From: Pseudomonadota bacterium
GTDB taxonomy: Bacteria; Pseudomonadota; Gammaproteobacteria; Magnimaribacterales; D2472
Length of the DNA stretch: 64,000 nucleotides
Direction of reading: 5' to 3'
Assembly: GCA_028344535.1 (NCBI GenBank)
Contig: JAOMBK010000006.1
Coordinates: 1-64,000, forward strand
The notes under the pieces are model-generated. The model did no database searches. It was not told the DNA's origin and saw only the letters and a list, made by a program, of their open reading frames with translations. The translations under genes were made by a program, and so were the position numbers. Positions 1-9,554 of this stretch are shown one piece after another. Positions within the stretch are counted from its first letter, which is position 1. Each line of letters begins with the position of its first letter.

Positions 1-344
1 GCCAAAGCCATCGTTGCACCGCAGATACCCCAAAAATATGCGCAGTGAAAAAGAATTTTTGGAGCATTTTGTTTGAGGAGGTACACAATCATTGCCAACA
101 TTGAAAAATCACACATGTGCATAGGGAATTCACCTTTCCAAGGCAGATCAAATAGCAGCACATCGTAAATGGGCTGTGTCACCATGTGTAAAATCATAAT
201 GCCTGCAAGAATTTTTCCGCCTTGAGTCTGTTTGGCTGGACTTTGATTTGCAAAGTATTTGGGGTATGCGTAAATCACAAGGGCGCATATCAACAAGGTA
301 ACTAAATGCTGAGTGCCAAAAACTTCAAATGCTGGATAATTCAT
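1..344 (-). CDS. Partial integral membrane protein, TIGR02206/YwaF-like (N-terminal part; runs off window start)
   Basis: Reverse strand translates as MNYPAFEVFGTQHLVTLLICALVIYAYPKYF...; hydrophobic, open to position 1; ATG at 344-342. Confidence 0.6.
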   Translation of the reverse strand, partial: MNYPAFEVFGTQHLVTLLICALVIYAYPKYFANQSPAKQTQGGKILAGIMILHMVTQPIYDVLLFDLPWKGEFPMHMCDFSMLAMIVYLLKQNAPKILFHCAYFWGICGATMAL

Positions 345-428
345 TTTGAACGCAATATTTTTGAATCTATATTAGCTCAGACTTTCTAAAAAAACACCTT
401 TTGAAAAGTCTGTGCAAACTATTTGCAG

Positions 429-1061
429 TTAGTCGTAGTTATATTTTACGCTGCAGCCATATGCAGTGGTCGAATTTATAGTCAGTGATTGATTGGCAAT
501 TAGTTGATCCATTTGGGAGCTGACATAGTTTATTGCTTTATCAAAAGAGGCATTAAAAAACTGCATGCCACGACCAATATCATCAATGGCACCTTTGTAT
601 CTAAGAATTCCATTTGCATCAATCATGTACATGTGGGGTGTGGTTTTAGCTCCATACAGCATACCAACCTCGCCTGATTCATCGAGCAAGACATGAGTGG
701 GGCTGGCTCCTCTAGAGTCTGTTAATGTATTGGCTTTTTCTGGGCTAATATGGCCTTGATCTCCAGGAGTTGATGAAATGATGCTTAACCAAATAACCCC
801 TGCATCATGAGCCATCTTTTGAATGCTTTGCATGTTGTTTTCATTATAATGTCTTGCCACATATGGGCAGTCATGATTAGTCCATTCCAATATAACCGGA
901 CTCCCTTTGAGATCAGATAGTTGAATTGATTTGCCGTAGCTATCAACGGCTACAAAATTCGGTGCCTTCTCATTGATAGAAGGATTTTGTAATTTAATAT
1001 CAGCTGCATAAGTAAAGCTTGAAATCGACAGAGTAGCTACAAGAGTGATAAATATTTTCAT
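429..1061 (-). CDS. Exported thioredoxin-like/redoxin (AhpC/TSA) family protein
   Basis: Signal peptide; EKAPNFVAVDSYGKSIQLSDLKGSPVILEWTNHDCPYVARH motif; overlaps the DsbD-like gene. Confidence 0.8.
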   Translation of the reverse strand: MKIFITLVATLSISSFTYAADIKLQNPSINEKAPNFVAVDSYGKSIQLSDLKGSPVILEWTNHDCPYVARHYNENNMQSIQKMAHDAGVIWLSIISSTPGDQGHISPEKANTLTDSRGASPTHVLLDESGEVGMLYGAKTTPHMYMIDANGILRYKGAIDDIGRGMQFFNASFDKAINYVSSQMDQLIANQSLTINSTTAYGCSVKYNYD

Positions 1062-2998
1062 TGCATTGCTTTAATTAGTAAATCTTCGGTTAACACAGCA
1101 GGCAAAATTTTTGATCCAAGCATGCCAGGTTTCCAAAAAATATATAAAGGAATTCCCGTGCGCTCATATCTAGCTAACCCTATGGCTATCTCTTCATTAC
1201 GATTTGTCCAGTCAGCTTTGATGTAAGTAATGTTTTGTTCCGCTAAATATTCTTTTACCTTGTCTCTGGCAAATGCAGTTTTTTCATTGGTTTGGCAGGT
1301 AATGCACCAAGCCGCAGTGAAGTTAATTAAATAAGCTTGATCTTGAGCTTGTAAGTCAGATTCTATATCTAAGCTCCATTGTTCAGCAGAGGAATCTGCA
1401 ACCATTCCAATGGTGTTTTCAGGTAGGTTGTTAAAAACCTGCACAGCCGCCAGCAGAGTTGCGAGCATACCAATCCATTTCCATCGACCTTTGAATGTAG
1501 CAATCATCCAAATCGCAATTCCAAGTATTAACCCAAGCAGCAGCAATAAAATTAGAGCATCGCCTGAGGTTTGTACCATGAAGACCCACATGAGCCAAAG
1601 AGCTGTGGCTATCATGGGAAAAGCAAAGAATTGTTTGAGTGTTTCCATCCAAGCTCCCGGCTGAGGAAGGGCACTAATCCATTCAGGTTTTAAAGCTAAC
1701 AATAAATATGGTCCTGCAAAACCTAAACCGAGTGCAAGAAAGATTGGCAGTGTTGCGAAGGAGGGCTGTAAGAGGGCATAGCCAATTGCAGCACCCATAA
1801 ATGGAGCGGTACAAGGAGATGCAACCACCACTGCCAAAACGCCAGTGAAAAAAGAACCCGAATAGTCATTTCTTGATTGCACAGAGGATCCTAAAGTGGT
1901 TAAGCCTGCAGCAAAATTAATATTCGTTAACAGGATGAGACCAATACCCAGCATGATGAGCGTTAAGATTCCAACCACAACAGGAGATTGCAGTTGATAG
2001 CCCCATCCAATCATAGATCCAGTAGACCTGATAATGATTAAGGCTGTAGCAATCGATAAAAATGTGGACATGACTCCACCAACAAATGACAGAGCATGAT
2101 TTCTTATTTTGCTGTTGTCATCGCCTCCCATGGAGACAAAACTTAAAACTTTAAGAGAAATAACAGGAAATACACAGGGCATTAAATTTAAAATCAAGCC
2201 GCCAATTAAAGCAAATAATATGGCTTGCCACAAAGACATACCAGAAGCAGATTCTAGCTCTTCTTCAATTTGAAATCCTTCGCCATTGATGCTCAAAATA
2301 CCAGAAATGAAAGCTGCCTCATCGTTTAAAACAGGAAGAGTTATTTCATAGGAATTATTGCCCAAGTTCACCAATTCCTGAGTGGGTGTATAAGTAAATA
2401 AATTATCTTGTCTTGGGAAAAGATATGCACTGCTTATTGGTTGAGAGGATTTAAATGTTGTTTTTAAATTACCATCTTCAACAATGCTTTGAGTCTGAAT
2501 AAACTCTGTTGGCAGATTTTGAATCGCTTCATCCAGCAGAATATTTGGTGTTGCGGATGATAAATCAAGAGTTAAAGAAGCTGTTTCAGGGATGCAAATA
2601 TCTGCACAAATCAAAAAATCAAAATCAACACTAATCGAAGAAAGATCAGCATCAATGGCACGAAACACTTTGAATGGGAAAACAACATCTCCCTCATAGC
2701 CGAATGTCATTAGGGGTGGGTAGGGAATGGTTACTGGGGTTGGCCATTCAACATTCTCAACAATAACACCTTGAGCAACATTCCATTTTGCTTCAAACGG
2801 GCTTCCAGAATCACCTGGATTTTCCCAGTAAGTATGCCAACCTTCTTGCATCTCCAGTCGAACACCAACATAAAAAGATTCTTGTTGGGAATCTTGTATA
2901 TTTGTGATTAAGCTCGCTTTAGCATGCCCAGTTTCCACAGGGTTAGAGGAACCCAGAATGGAAAGAAAGAGGCTACAAGCCAAGAAGATTTGTTTCAT
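1058..2998 (-). CDS. dsbD: DsbD/ScsB-like thiol:disulfide interchange membrane protein
   Basis: LMPCVFPVISLKVLSF, VASPCTAPFMGAAIGYAL and C-terminal FTAAWCITCQ thioredoxin motif; start placed at MKQIFLACS because the ORF extension to 3040 runs into a terminator hairpin. Confidence 0.85.
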   Translation of the reverse strand: MKQIFLACSLFLSILGSSNPVETGHAKASLITNIQDSQQESFYVGVRLEMQEGWHTYWENPGDSGSPFEAKWNVAQGVIVENVEWPTPVTIPYPPLMTFGYEGDVVFPFKVFRAIDADLSSISVDFDFLICADICIPETASLTLDLSSATPNILLDEAIQNLPTEFIQTQSIVEDGNLKTTFKSSQPISSAYLFPRQDNLFTYTPTQELVNLGNNSYEITLPVLNDEAAFISGILSINGEGFQIEEELESASGMSLWQAILFALIGGLILNLMPCVFPVISLKVLSFVSMGGDDNSKIRNHALSFVGGVMSTFLSIATALIIIRSTGSMIGWGYQLQSPVVVGILTLIMLGIGLILLTNINFAAGLTTLGSSVQSRNDYSGSFFTGVLAVVVASPCTAPFMGAAIGYALLQPSFATLPIFLALGLGFAGPYLLLALKPEWISALPQPGAWMETLKQFFAFPMIATALWLMWVFMVQTSGDALILLLLLGLILGIAIWMIATFKGRWKWIGMLATLLAAVQVFNNLPENTIGMVADSSAEQWSLDIESDLQAQDQAYLINFTAAWCITCQTNEKTAFARDKVKEYLAEQNITYIKADWTNRNEEIAIGLARYERTGIPLYIFWKPGMLGSKILPAVLTEDLLIKAMQ

Positions 2999-3023
2999 GC
3001 CTTTTATGTTAAACCATTGTAAT

Positions 3024-3050
3024 AAAAAAGGGGGGAGCATAAGCTCCCCC
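3024..3050 (-). terminator. Rho-independent terminator of hsp20
   Basis: Minus strand GGGGGAGC-ttat-GCTCCCCCC followed by TTTTTT. Confidence 0.85.
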
Positions 3051-3067
3051 GATCCAATTTGATTGAC

Positions 3068-3520
3068 TTACTTACTGCCTAGAATTTTAGGAGTTTTGAT
3101 ATCAATCGAACGAGGCTTTTGAGCATCCGGAATTATTTTTTCCAAAGCCAGAGTTAACATTCCATTAACTAAATCAGCACCATGAACCTCAACATTTTCA
3201 GCTAAAGTAAACTGCTGTTTAAAGGCTCTTTGAGCTATGCCTTGATAGACAACCTCATTCGAGTCATTCAAGAGCTCTGCTTTAGGCCCTTTATGCTCTA
3301 TCGTTAATACACCTTCTGCCAATTCAATGTTGAGGTCTTCTCGCGATAGACCAGCAACAGCAACATCAATAAAGATTCTGTTTTCATCTCTTCGAATGTT
3401 GTATGGCGGATAGCTTGAAGATCTTTCTGTGGTTTCAGAGAATCTCTGCAATCTATCAAACAGGTTTTCAAAACCTAACACACGAGTGGTTAGGAACGGA
3501 TCGGTAAAATTAAGTACCAT
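3068..3520 (-). CDS. Small heat shock protein Hsp20/IbpA family
   Basis: Alpha-crystallin domain (YPPYNIRRDENRIFIDVAVAGLSREDLNIELAEGVLTIEHKG); SD AAGGAGGA upstream. Confidence 0.92.
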   Translation of the reverse strand: MVLNFTDPFLTTRVLGFENLFDRLQRFSETTERSSSYPPYNIRRDENRIFIDVAVAGLSREDLNIELAEGVLTIEHKGPKAELLNDSNEVVYQGIAQRAFKQQFTLAENVEVHGADLVNGMLTLALEKIIPDAQKPRSIDIKTPKILGSK

Positions 3521-3551
3521 AATATAGTCCTCCTTAGTAGCGACTAAAAGT

Positions 3552-3604
3552 GCATACCCAAATGGCGTATGCGGTTAATAAACGTAGACCCAAATGGCAT
3601 CTAC
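3552..3604 (-). promoter_or_regulatory. Two successive hairpins sharing core ACCCAAATGGC, upstream of hsp20
   Basis: GCATACCCAAATGGCGTATGC (3552-3572) and GTAGACCCAAATGGCATCTAC (3584-3604); different self-complementary flanks around an identical core, 32 nt apart. Confidence 0.6.
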
Positions 3605-3654
3605 AATACTTACTTAAGTGCTTTTATAAAAAATTCAAGGAAAAGAAGAAAAAA

Positions 3655-4215
3655 TTATTCCTTCCAGTGGGTCACAAATTTATTTACATCAAGTTGAGGT
3701 ATCTTTTTGTTGGTTCCTGTGGGAGTGCCAACATATAAATAACCAATTACTTCATGATCAGAAGTTAAATTTAAGTATTCAGCGATTTTCTTGTTGAAGG
3801 CAAATTTACCCGTCCGCCAAATTCCAGCATAGTTTTTTGCATGCAGTGCCAGCAAGATATTTTCTGCTGCTGTCGCTGTCGATAGCATTTGCTCTACTTT
3901 AGGAACTTTAGGATGTTCGCTGATTTGAGTGGCCAAGATGATAATCATGGGTGCTCTAAATGGCGCAGCTTGATACTTTTCCATTTGCAAGGGTGTAACA
4001 TCCTTCAATTCATTTACAGCAAACTCTGTAAAAATTTTAGATAATTTATCTAAACCTGCACCCGTCACCTCAATAAAACGCGAGGGTCTCAACCAAGCAT
4101 GATCAGGAGCTCGCAGCGCTGCTTGATAAATTTCATGCATCTCATCTTCTGAGGGAATGGGGGTGGTTAATTCACGAGGTGAATTTCGTGTTAAAAGATT
4201 GGTTATTGCATCCAT
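3655..4215 (-). CDS. Nitroreductase family protein (YdjA-like)
   Basis: MDAITNLLTRNSPRELTTPIPSEDEM...NYAGIWRTG...YLYVGTPTG. Confidence 0.85.
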   Translation of the reverse strand: MDAITNLLTRNSPRELTTPIPSEDEMHEIYQAALRAPDHAWLRPSRFIEVTGAGLDKLSKIFTEFAVNELKDVTPLQMEKYQAAPFRAPMIIILATQISEHPKVPKVEQMLSTATAAENILLALHAKNYAGIWRTGKFAFNKKIAEYLNLTSDHEVIGYLYVGTPTGTNKKIPQLDVNKFVTHWKE

Positions 4216-4324
4216 TCTTCTATTCTAATAGATGCAAAATTTTTTTATAAGAAATACTCCAATCTTTTCTGCTATCAGATTACACTTAACCTAGTAAACA
4301 ATATTTATCTAAACTAATTTATTT

Positions 4325-4708
4325 ATGGAAATAACACTTTTATACACTTCATTGATTACAATTCTTGCTATTTTTCTTGCTTTTAGAGTTGGGGTCACAA
4401 GAGGTAAAACTAATACGTTACTTGGAGAGGGTGATTCCTCTGAATTGCTTCAATCTATTAGATCGCACGGCAATTTAATCGAACATGCTCCTTTGGCATT
4501 AATGCTTTTATTGTTGCTTGAAATGCAAGGTATTGCAGACTGGAAACTGCACTTGCTTGGATCTTCTTTTTTTCTTTTTAGAATTTTACATGCCTACGGA
4601 CTTTCAATTTCCAGAGAAAGCACCCCTTATCGTGTTGTCGGAGCATTGGGCTCATGGGTGTTAATGCTAGGAATGAGTGCATATGGCTTATACGTTTATC
4701 TTGCCTAA
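4325..4708 (+). CDS. MAPEG family membrane protein
   Basis: FRVGVTRGKTNTLLGEGDSSELLQSIRSHGNLIEHAPLALMLL typical MAPEG core. Confidence 0.85.
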   Translation: MEITLLYTSLITILAIFLAFRVGVTRGKTNTLLGEGDSSELLQSIRSHGNLIEHAPLALMLLLLLEMQGIADWKLHLLGSSFFLFRILHAYGLSISRESTPYRVVGALGSWVLMLGMSAYGLYVYLA

Positions 4709-4748
4709 AGCTCATGAACTTTTTACATAAATTAAAGTCAAAATTAAT

Positions 4749-5174
4749 ATGATAGATTTTAAAAAATATTTACTCGTCTTTAGCTTAATTATTGCTACGC
4801 CTAATCTTTTAGCAGAAACAGCTGATGATCCTGCGGCTGATCTCATGGGTACAGTTTGGCAACTGGTTAAAAATGGTTCTCAAAGCTCCTCCTTTGGCAG
4901 TGGGCAAGTTGTATATTTTTTATCCAGCGATGCATATCACACCCATAGAAGTAGAAAATTTCAAACCTGGGATACTTTTTCCATGGTAGACGGAAGAAAC
5001 CTAGTGCGTTTGAAAAAAAATGAGAGCATTGAGATTGTTGCATCAAAATTCAATGATTCGATATATGAGGTCAAACTTCTTGATGGTTTCTATAAGGGTA
5101 AAACTTATTATTTGATTGCAGATGAGCTTGAGAAAAATTTTAAACAGGAGATTAAAGATAATGACAGCATCTAA
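4749..5174 (+). CDS. Hypothetical exported protein
   Basis: Signal peptide-like N-terminus; no family recognised with confidence. Confidence 0.6.
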   Translation: MIDFKKYLLVFSLIIATPNLLAETADDPAADLMGTVWQLVKNGSQSSSFGSGQVVYFLSSDAYHTHRSRKFQTWDTFSMVDGRNLVRLKKNESIEIVASKFNDSIYEVKLLDGFYKGKTYYLIADELEKNFKQEIKDNDSI

Positions 5175-5625
5175 AAATATTATTAGCATTCTTTTTGCCA
5201 TGTTTATGGTGAGTTGTTCCTACAGTTCATTGCGACCTGAGGTGGTTGATCGTTCTGATGCGCAAAGAATGCAGACGGTTATTTTTGCAACGGTTGTTTC
5301 AATCGATCGAGTGATATTATCAGGTGATGGCGATACTGGTGCTGTGGCAGGAGCAATCATTGGTGGCGTTGCAGGCGCTTCAGTAACTGATTCTGAGACT
5401 GAATCTGATATAGCTGGAGTCTTGGGTGCCTTGGTTGGCTCTGCGGTCGGTTCAAAAATGGGAGATGCGGCAACCAGGAAGCCTGCCATCGAGTTATTAT
5501 TGGATTTGGATTCAGGCAAAACAGTTTCCATTATCCAAGAAGAAGGAGATTATAGTTTTGCTGTTGGTCAACGAGTGAAGATTATAAAAAACAAAGGCAA
5601 GTCTAGAGTCATGCCTTTGCAATGA
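5161..5625 (+). CDS. Glycine-zipper (SlyB-like) outer membrane lipoprotein
   Basis: Start at MTASKNIISILFAMFMVSC lipobox; GAVAGAIIGGVAGASV...GALVGSAVGSKMGDA glycine zipper. Confidence 0.8.
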   Translation: MTASKNIISILFAMFMVSCSYSSLRPEVVDRSDAQRMQTVIFATVVSIDRVILSGDGDTGAVAGAIIGGVAGASVTDSETESDIAGVLGALVGSAVGSKMGDAATRKPAIELLLDLDSGKTVSIIQEEGDYSFAVGQRVKIIKNKGKSRVMPLQ

Positions 5626-6062
5626 CTTCGGAAGCTTTCACACTTATATACAACAAAGCCCTGGATTTAGTTTCTAGGCGAGAGCATTCTCGTCACGAGC
5701 TTATGCAAAAGCTCAACAAACGTTTCCCCGAAACACTGCCCATTATCGAAGAAGCGCTGGATAAACTTGTACTAAATAACATTCTTAATGATGAGCGTTT
5801 TGCTGAAATATATCTTAATTCGAGGGCCAGAAAAGGTTTTGGGCCAAAAAAAATAGAGATGGAATTGTATTCTAAAAAAGTTGACTCAATTTTCATTGGC
5901 AATGCCATTGAGGCTTATGAAAGTTGGATAGAAAATGCTAAAAATGAGCTACAAAAGAAATTTAAAGGCATCCAACCAACTGACTACAAATCGAAGATGA
6001 AGCAAAAACAATTTCTATTTAACCGGGGATTTAGCGCCCAAATTATTGAGCGGATTTTATAA
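5622..6062 (+). CDS. recX: Regulatory protein RecX
   Basis: ALDLVSRREHSRHELMQKLNKRF...LNDERFAEIYLNSRARKGFGPKKIEMELYSK. Confidence 0.88.
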   Translation: MTSEAFTLIYNKALDLVSRREHSRHELMQKLNKRFPETLPIIEEALDKLVLNNILNDERFAEIYLNSRARKGFGPKKIEMELYSKKVDSIFIGNAIEAYESWIENAKNELQKKFKGIQPTDYKSKMKQKQFLFNRGFSAQIIERIL

Positions 6063-6086
6063 AATCACATGGTATGATTTACTCCT

Positions 6087-7724
6087 ATGTCCTACCAGGT
6101 TTTAGCTAGAAAATATCGACCCTCAACCTTCTCTGAAGTTGTTGGACAAGAGCATATTTTAAAAGCCTTAGAAAACAGTATTAAGCACAATAAACTCCAT
6201 CAAGCCTATATTTTTAGCGGTACCCGAGGGGTAGGCAAAACAACAATTGCCAGAGTTTTTGCCAAATGTCTTAATTGCCAAAAAGGTGACATGCCGCAAG
6301 CCGAGCCATGCAATGAATGTGCGGCTTGTTTGGAAATAAAAGCCGGTCGACATATAGAATTTTTAGAAGTTGATGCTGCATCAAGAACTGGTGTGGATGA
6401 TATGCGAGAGCTACTTGAGTCTGTTCAATATAAACCGGCAAATGCTCGTTACAAAATCTATCTCATTGATGAAGTACACATGCTATCTAAAAGCAGTTTT
6501 AATGCTTTGTTAAAAACCTTGGAAGAGCCTCCACCCCATGTAATGTTTTTGATGGCCACTACGGAGGTCGAGAAAGTTCCCAAAACTGTTTTATCTCGTT
6601 GTCTGCAATTGAATCTTAAGATCATTCCAGAAAATCAAATTCGAGATCATGCTCAGTCTTTACTTGATCTGGAGGGAATTAAATATGATGATGAGTCTTT
6701 GGCTTTAATCGCAAGTTCTGCCCAGGGATCTATCCGTGATGGACTAACGCTTTTAGATCAAGCCATTGCTCACGGTAATGGAGTGCTTGAGTCAGATCAA
6801 GTGAAAGCATTATTAGGAACCATCGATCAATCTTATATTATTGAACTCGTGAATCATGTGGCTGCTTCAGATGGAGATGGAGCCTATTTAGCTTTGAATA
6901 AAATCACCGAGCTGAATGTTGAGTATGAGCAAGTCTTAAAAATTATTATTTCAGTTTTTCATAAAATCTCATTGCACCAACAGCTTCAAGATAGTGAAGA
7001 TTCGGGCATTCAACAATTAGCCGATAGCATTGATCCTCAGATTGTTCAATTGCATTATGAGATTGCTTTAAATGCTTTAAGCAAATTCCATGTGCACCCG
7101 CATCCAAAGCAGGCTCTTGAATTATGTATTTTGCGTATGCTTGCCTTTCAGCCTATTTCAGAGGGGGTAGCTCCAAAAATAGAAAAAAAAAATTCTAAAT
7201 TAGTAGCAGAAGAGCCCTTAACTCCAAAAAAAAATGTAGTTGAAGTTGAGATTCCAAAACCTGAGTCCAAACCAAAACAAGTCTCAGTTGATGAGGGGTC
7301 TGCAGAGGAATCAATGACTGTGGAGCCAAGCATTCCATCGGCGCTTGATATGCAAAGTTGGAACTCAATATTCAATTCATTAAATCTATCCATGTTTGTG
7401 AGTCAGGTTTTTTCAGAGTTTGAGTTTGTGAGTTTTACTGATCATGTTTTAACTTTAAAAAAATCGGATGAGCTCATTAATCCAACTGAAGGATTGAAAA
7501 CAGAATTCTTAGAAGCTATTTCAGCCCAATTAGGGCATAAAATCTCGCTAATCATAGAAAGTGGAGAGGTCATGGCATCTCCTGCAGCCGTTGAAGTTGA
7601 GAGGGTGCAAAACCAGCTCAATCAAGACAAAGATGCTTTGCTAGAGAATGCAGCTGTAAAAGACATTCTTGATTCATTCGGTGGAAAAATTATTGATGAA
7701 TCAATCAAGAAGGTGAGCCCATGA
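6087..7724 (+). CDS. dnaX: DNA polymerase III subunit gamma/tau
   Basis: MSYQVLARKYRPSTFSEVVGQEHILKAL, SGTRGVGKTTIARVFAKCLNC, zinc-module cysteines, DEVHMLSKSSFNALLKTLEEPP. Confidence 0.97.
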   Translation: MSYQVLARKYRPSTFSEVVGQEHILKALENSIKHNKLHQAYIFSGTRGVGKTTIARVFAKCLNCQKGDMPQAEPCNECAACLEIKAGRHIEFLEVDAASRTGVDDMRELLESVQYKPANARYKIYLIDEVHMLSKSSFNALLKTLEEPPPHVMFLMATTEVEKVPKTVLSRCLQLNLKIIPENQIRDHAQSLLDLEGIKYDDESLALIASSAQGSIRDGLTLLDQAIAHGNGVLESDQVKALLGTIDQSYIIELVNHVAASDGDGAYLALNKITELNVEYEQVLKIIISVFHKISLHQQLQDSEDSGIQQLADSIDPQIVQLHYEIALNALSKFHVHPHPKQALELCILRMLAFQPISEGVAPKIEKKNSKLVAEEPLTPKKNVVEVEIPKPESKPKQVSVDEGSAEESMTVEPSIPSALDMQSWNSIFNSLNLSMFVSQVFSEFEFVSFTDHVLTLKKSDELINPTEGLKTEFLEAISAQLGHKISLIIESGEVMASPAAVEVERVQNQLNQDKDALLENAAVKDILDSFGGKIIDESIKKVSP

Positions 7725-8308
7725 GCAGAGATTTGCTATATGAGCTAATAGAAGCCTTAACTATTTTGCCTGGGGTTGGTAAGAAGTCTGCTCAACGCAT
7801 GGCATTATTCTTACTCGATAAAAATAAAGATGGAGCTTTGCATTTAGCTCAAACTCTAGAGGAGTGCTTGGATTCTATTCAACGCTGCGAGGTATGCAGA
7901 CAATTGACATCAGAACCTGTCTGTAGAATTTGCAGTGATGAATCGCGAGATGCATACAGCCTTTGTGTTGTGGAGAGTCCTTCGGATGTCTTGGCTATAG
8001 AGTCAACAGGCGGCTTCAAGGGTAGATACTTTGTTTTAATGGGACGCCTCTCACCAATTGACGGAGTTTCACCTGATGATCTTGGCATCCCGGATTTATT
8101 GCGTCATATTCAAGGCGCAAAGATCGAGGAAGTGATTCTTGCAACAAGTTCAACCGTTGAGGGTGATGCAACAGCATCCTTTATTAATGATCATCTTGAG
8201 AGCGTTAAAGTTTCAAGAATTTCCTATGGTATTCCTATTGGAGGAGAGTTAGAGTATGTCGACGGCAACACTATTGCGCGAGCTATCCAAGGGAGGATTG
8301 TAATTTAA
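7721..8308 (+). CDS. recR: Recombination protein RecR
   Basis: [35 protein letters not shown] zinc finger, Toprim region. Confidence 0.96.
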   Translation: MSRDLLYELIEALTILPGVGKKSAQRMALFLLDKNKDGALHLAQTLEECLDSIQRCEVCRQLTSEPVCRICSDESRDAYSLCVVESPSDVLAIESTGGFKGRYFVLMGRLSPIDGVSPDDLGIPDLLRHIQGAKIEEVILATSSTVEGDATASFINDHLESVKVSRISYGIPIGGELEYVDGNTIARAIQGRIVI

Positions 8309-8877
8309 TGTCTATCAAACCAGATGTGTGGATAAAACGAATGGCTGAATCTGAAGGGATGATTGAGCCTTTTTCTGAAAATCAGGTGCGAGTTGATGAT
8401 AAGGGTGAAAAACTTATCTCATATGGAGTCTCTAGCTTTGGCTATGATGTTCGCTGCGCAAACGAGTTTAAAGTTTTCACCAACATCCACTCAGCAACCG
8501 TTGATCCAAAAGTTTTTGATGATAATAGTTTTGTTGATATAAGTGCAGATGTCTGCATCATTCCACCCAATTCTTTTGCTCTTGCCAGAACAGTTGAGTA
8601 TTTTCGTATTCCTAGAAACGTATTAACTATCTGCTTGGGCAAATCAACATATGCGAGATGTGGAATCATCGTTAATGTAACGCCCCTCGAGCCTGAGTGG
8701 GAGGGGCACGTAACTCTAGAATTTTCAAATACCACCAATTTACCAGCAAAAATATATGCAGGTGAGGGTGTTGCTCAAATGATTTTTTTTGAATCAGATG
8801 AAGATTGTGAAGTTAGTTATAAGGACAGGGGTGGAAAATATCAGGGACAAACAGGGGTCACGCTTCCAAAAACCTAA
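8308..8877 (+). CDS. dcd: dCTP deaminase
   Basis: Conserved [16 protein letters not shown] and [21 protein letters not shown]. Confidence 0.96.
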   Translation: MSIKPDVWIKRMAESEGMIEPFSENQVRVDDKGEKLISYGVSSFGYDVRCANEFKVFTNIHSATVDPKVFDDNSFVDISADVCIIPPNSFALARTVEYFRIPRNVLTICLGKSTYARCGIIVNVTPLEPEWEGHVTLEFSNTTNLPAKIYAGEGVAQMIFFESDEDCEVSYKDRGGKYQGQTGVTLPKT

Positions 8878-9554
8878 TACAGTTTTTTAAGTTCAAGCAT
8901 TGTATCCCCATCTTGATCCTCATCCTCAACTTTTATAATTAAGTAATCAAGATCTGGGGCTAGAAAGTAGCGCGTGGTTCTATCATCCTGCAGCCTAATT
9001 CTTTCTACAATGATGCAAGGATAGATAGTGCCATCCACCTCAAAACTTCCATTGTCGACAACCTTGTAGTTGTTTGCTTCAATTGCTCCTGTTTTCAAAT
9101 CTGGTAGCAGCAATGAAAATTCTTGAAGATCTGCAATAACATTTTTTCTAATTTGTATTTGGACATTCAATGGATCAAATACGTTTTCGTTTTCTGGTAA
9201 TGCTTGGCTCCAATCAAACTTCCCTTTGGAACTTAAAGTTCCTGAAGCCTGATCAAAATTTAAAGTTCTTTTGTCTGAAATCAGAGTCCACTTAACGTCC
9301 ACATAATATTTAGTGGAGGTCATGAGATTATTACTTTCAGTGAAATCTGAAATAATTTTTATCCTGCCAAGTGGAAATTTTGCATTAAATTGAATGGTTC
9401 TCTTGCCTGCTTCTTGATGAGTAATAAGCTCTCTTATTCCCTCCATTGAAACTCGTGAATTAGTGAAAACATATTCTCCTTTATAGTCAGGAATTTCTTG
9501 TGCTGTTAGGTCGGCTGAAATTAAAAAAAATAATATTCCAAAATATTTATACAT
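8874..9554 (-). CDS. DUF3108 domain-containing exported protein
   Basis: Start at [33 protein letters not shown]...; position beside purN. Confidence 0.7.
   Translation of the reverse strand: MYKYFGILFFLISADLTAQEIPDYKGEYVFTNSRVSMEGIRELITHQEAGKRTIQFNAKFPLGRIKIISDFTESNNLMTSTKYYVDVKWTLISDKRTLNFDQASGTLSSKGKFDWSQALPENENVFDPLNVQIQIRKNVIADLQEFSLLLPDLKTGAIEANNYKVVDNGSFEVDGTIYPCIIVERIRLQDDRTTRYFLAPDLDYLIIKVEDEDQDGDTMLELKKLY

Noticed and set aside
1410-1664. Small ORFs on both strands inside the dsbD-like gene (also 1431-1652)
   Set aside because: Nested in a well-supported CDS; low-complexity shifted-frame translations.
3550-3738. 62-aa plus-strand ORF between hsp20 and the nitroreductase gene
   Set aside because: Spans the twin hairpins and the end of the nitroreductase gene; composition is K/F-rich AT noise.
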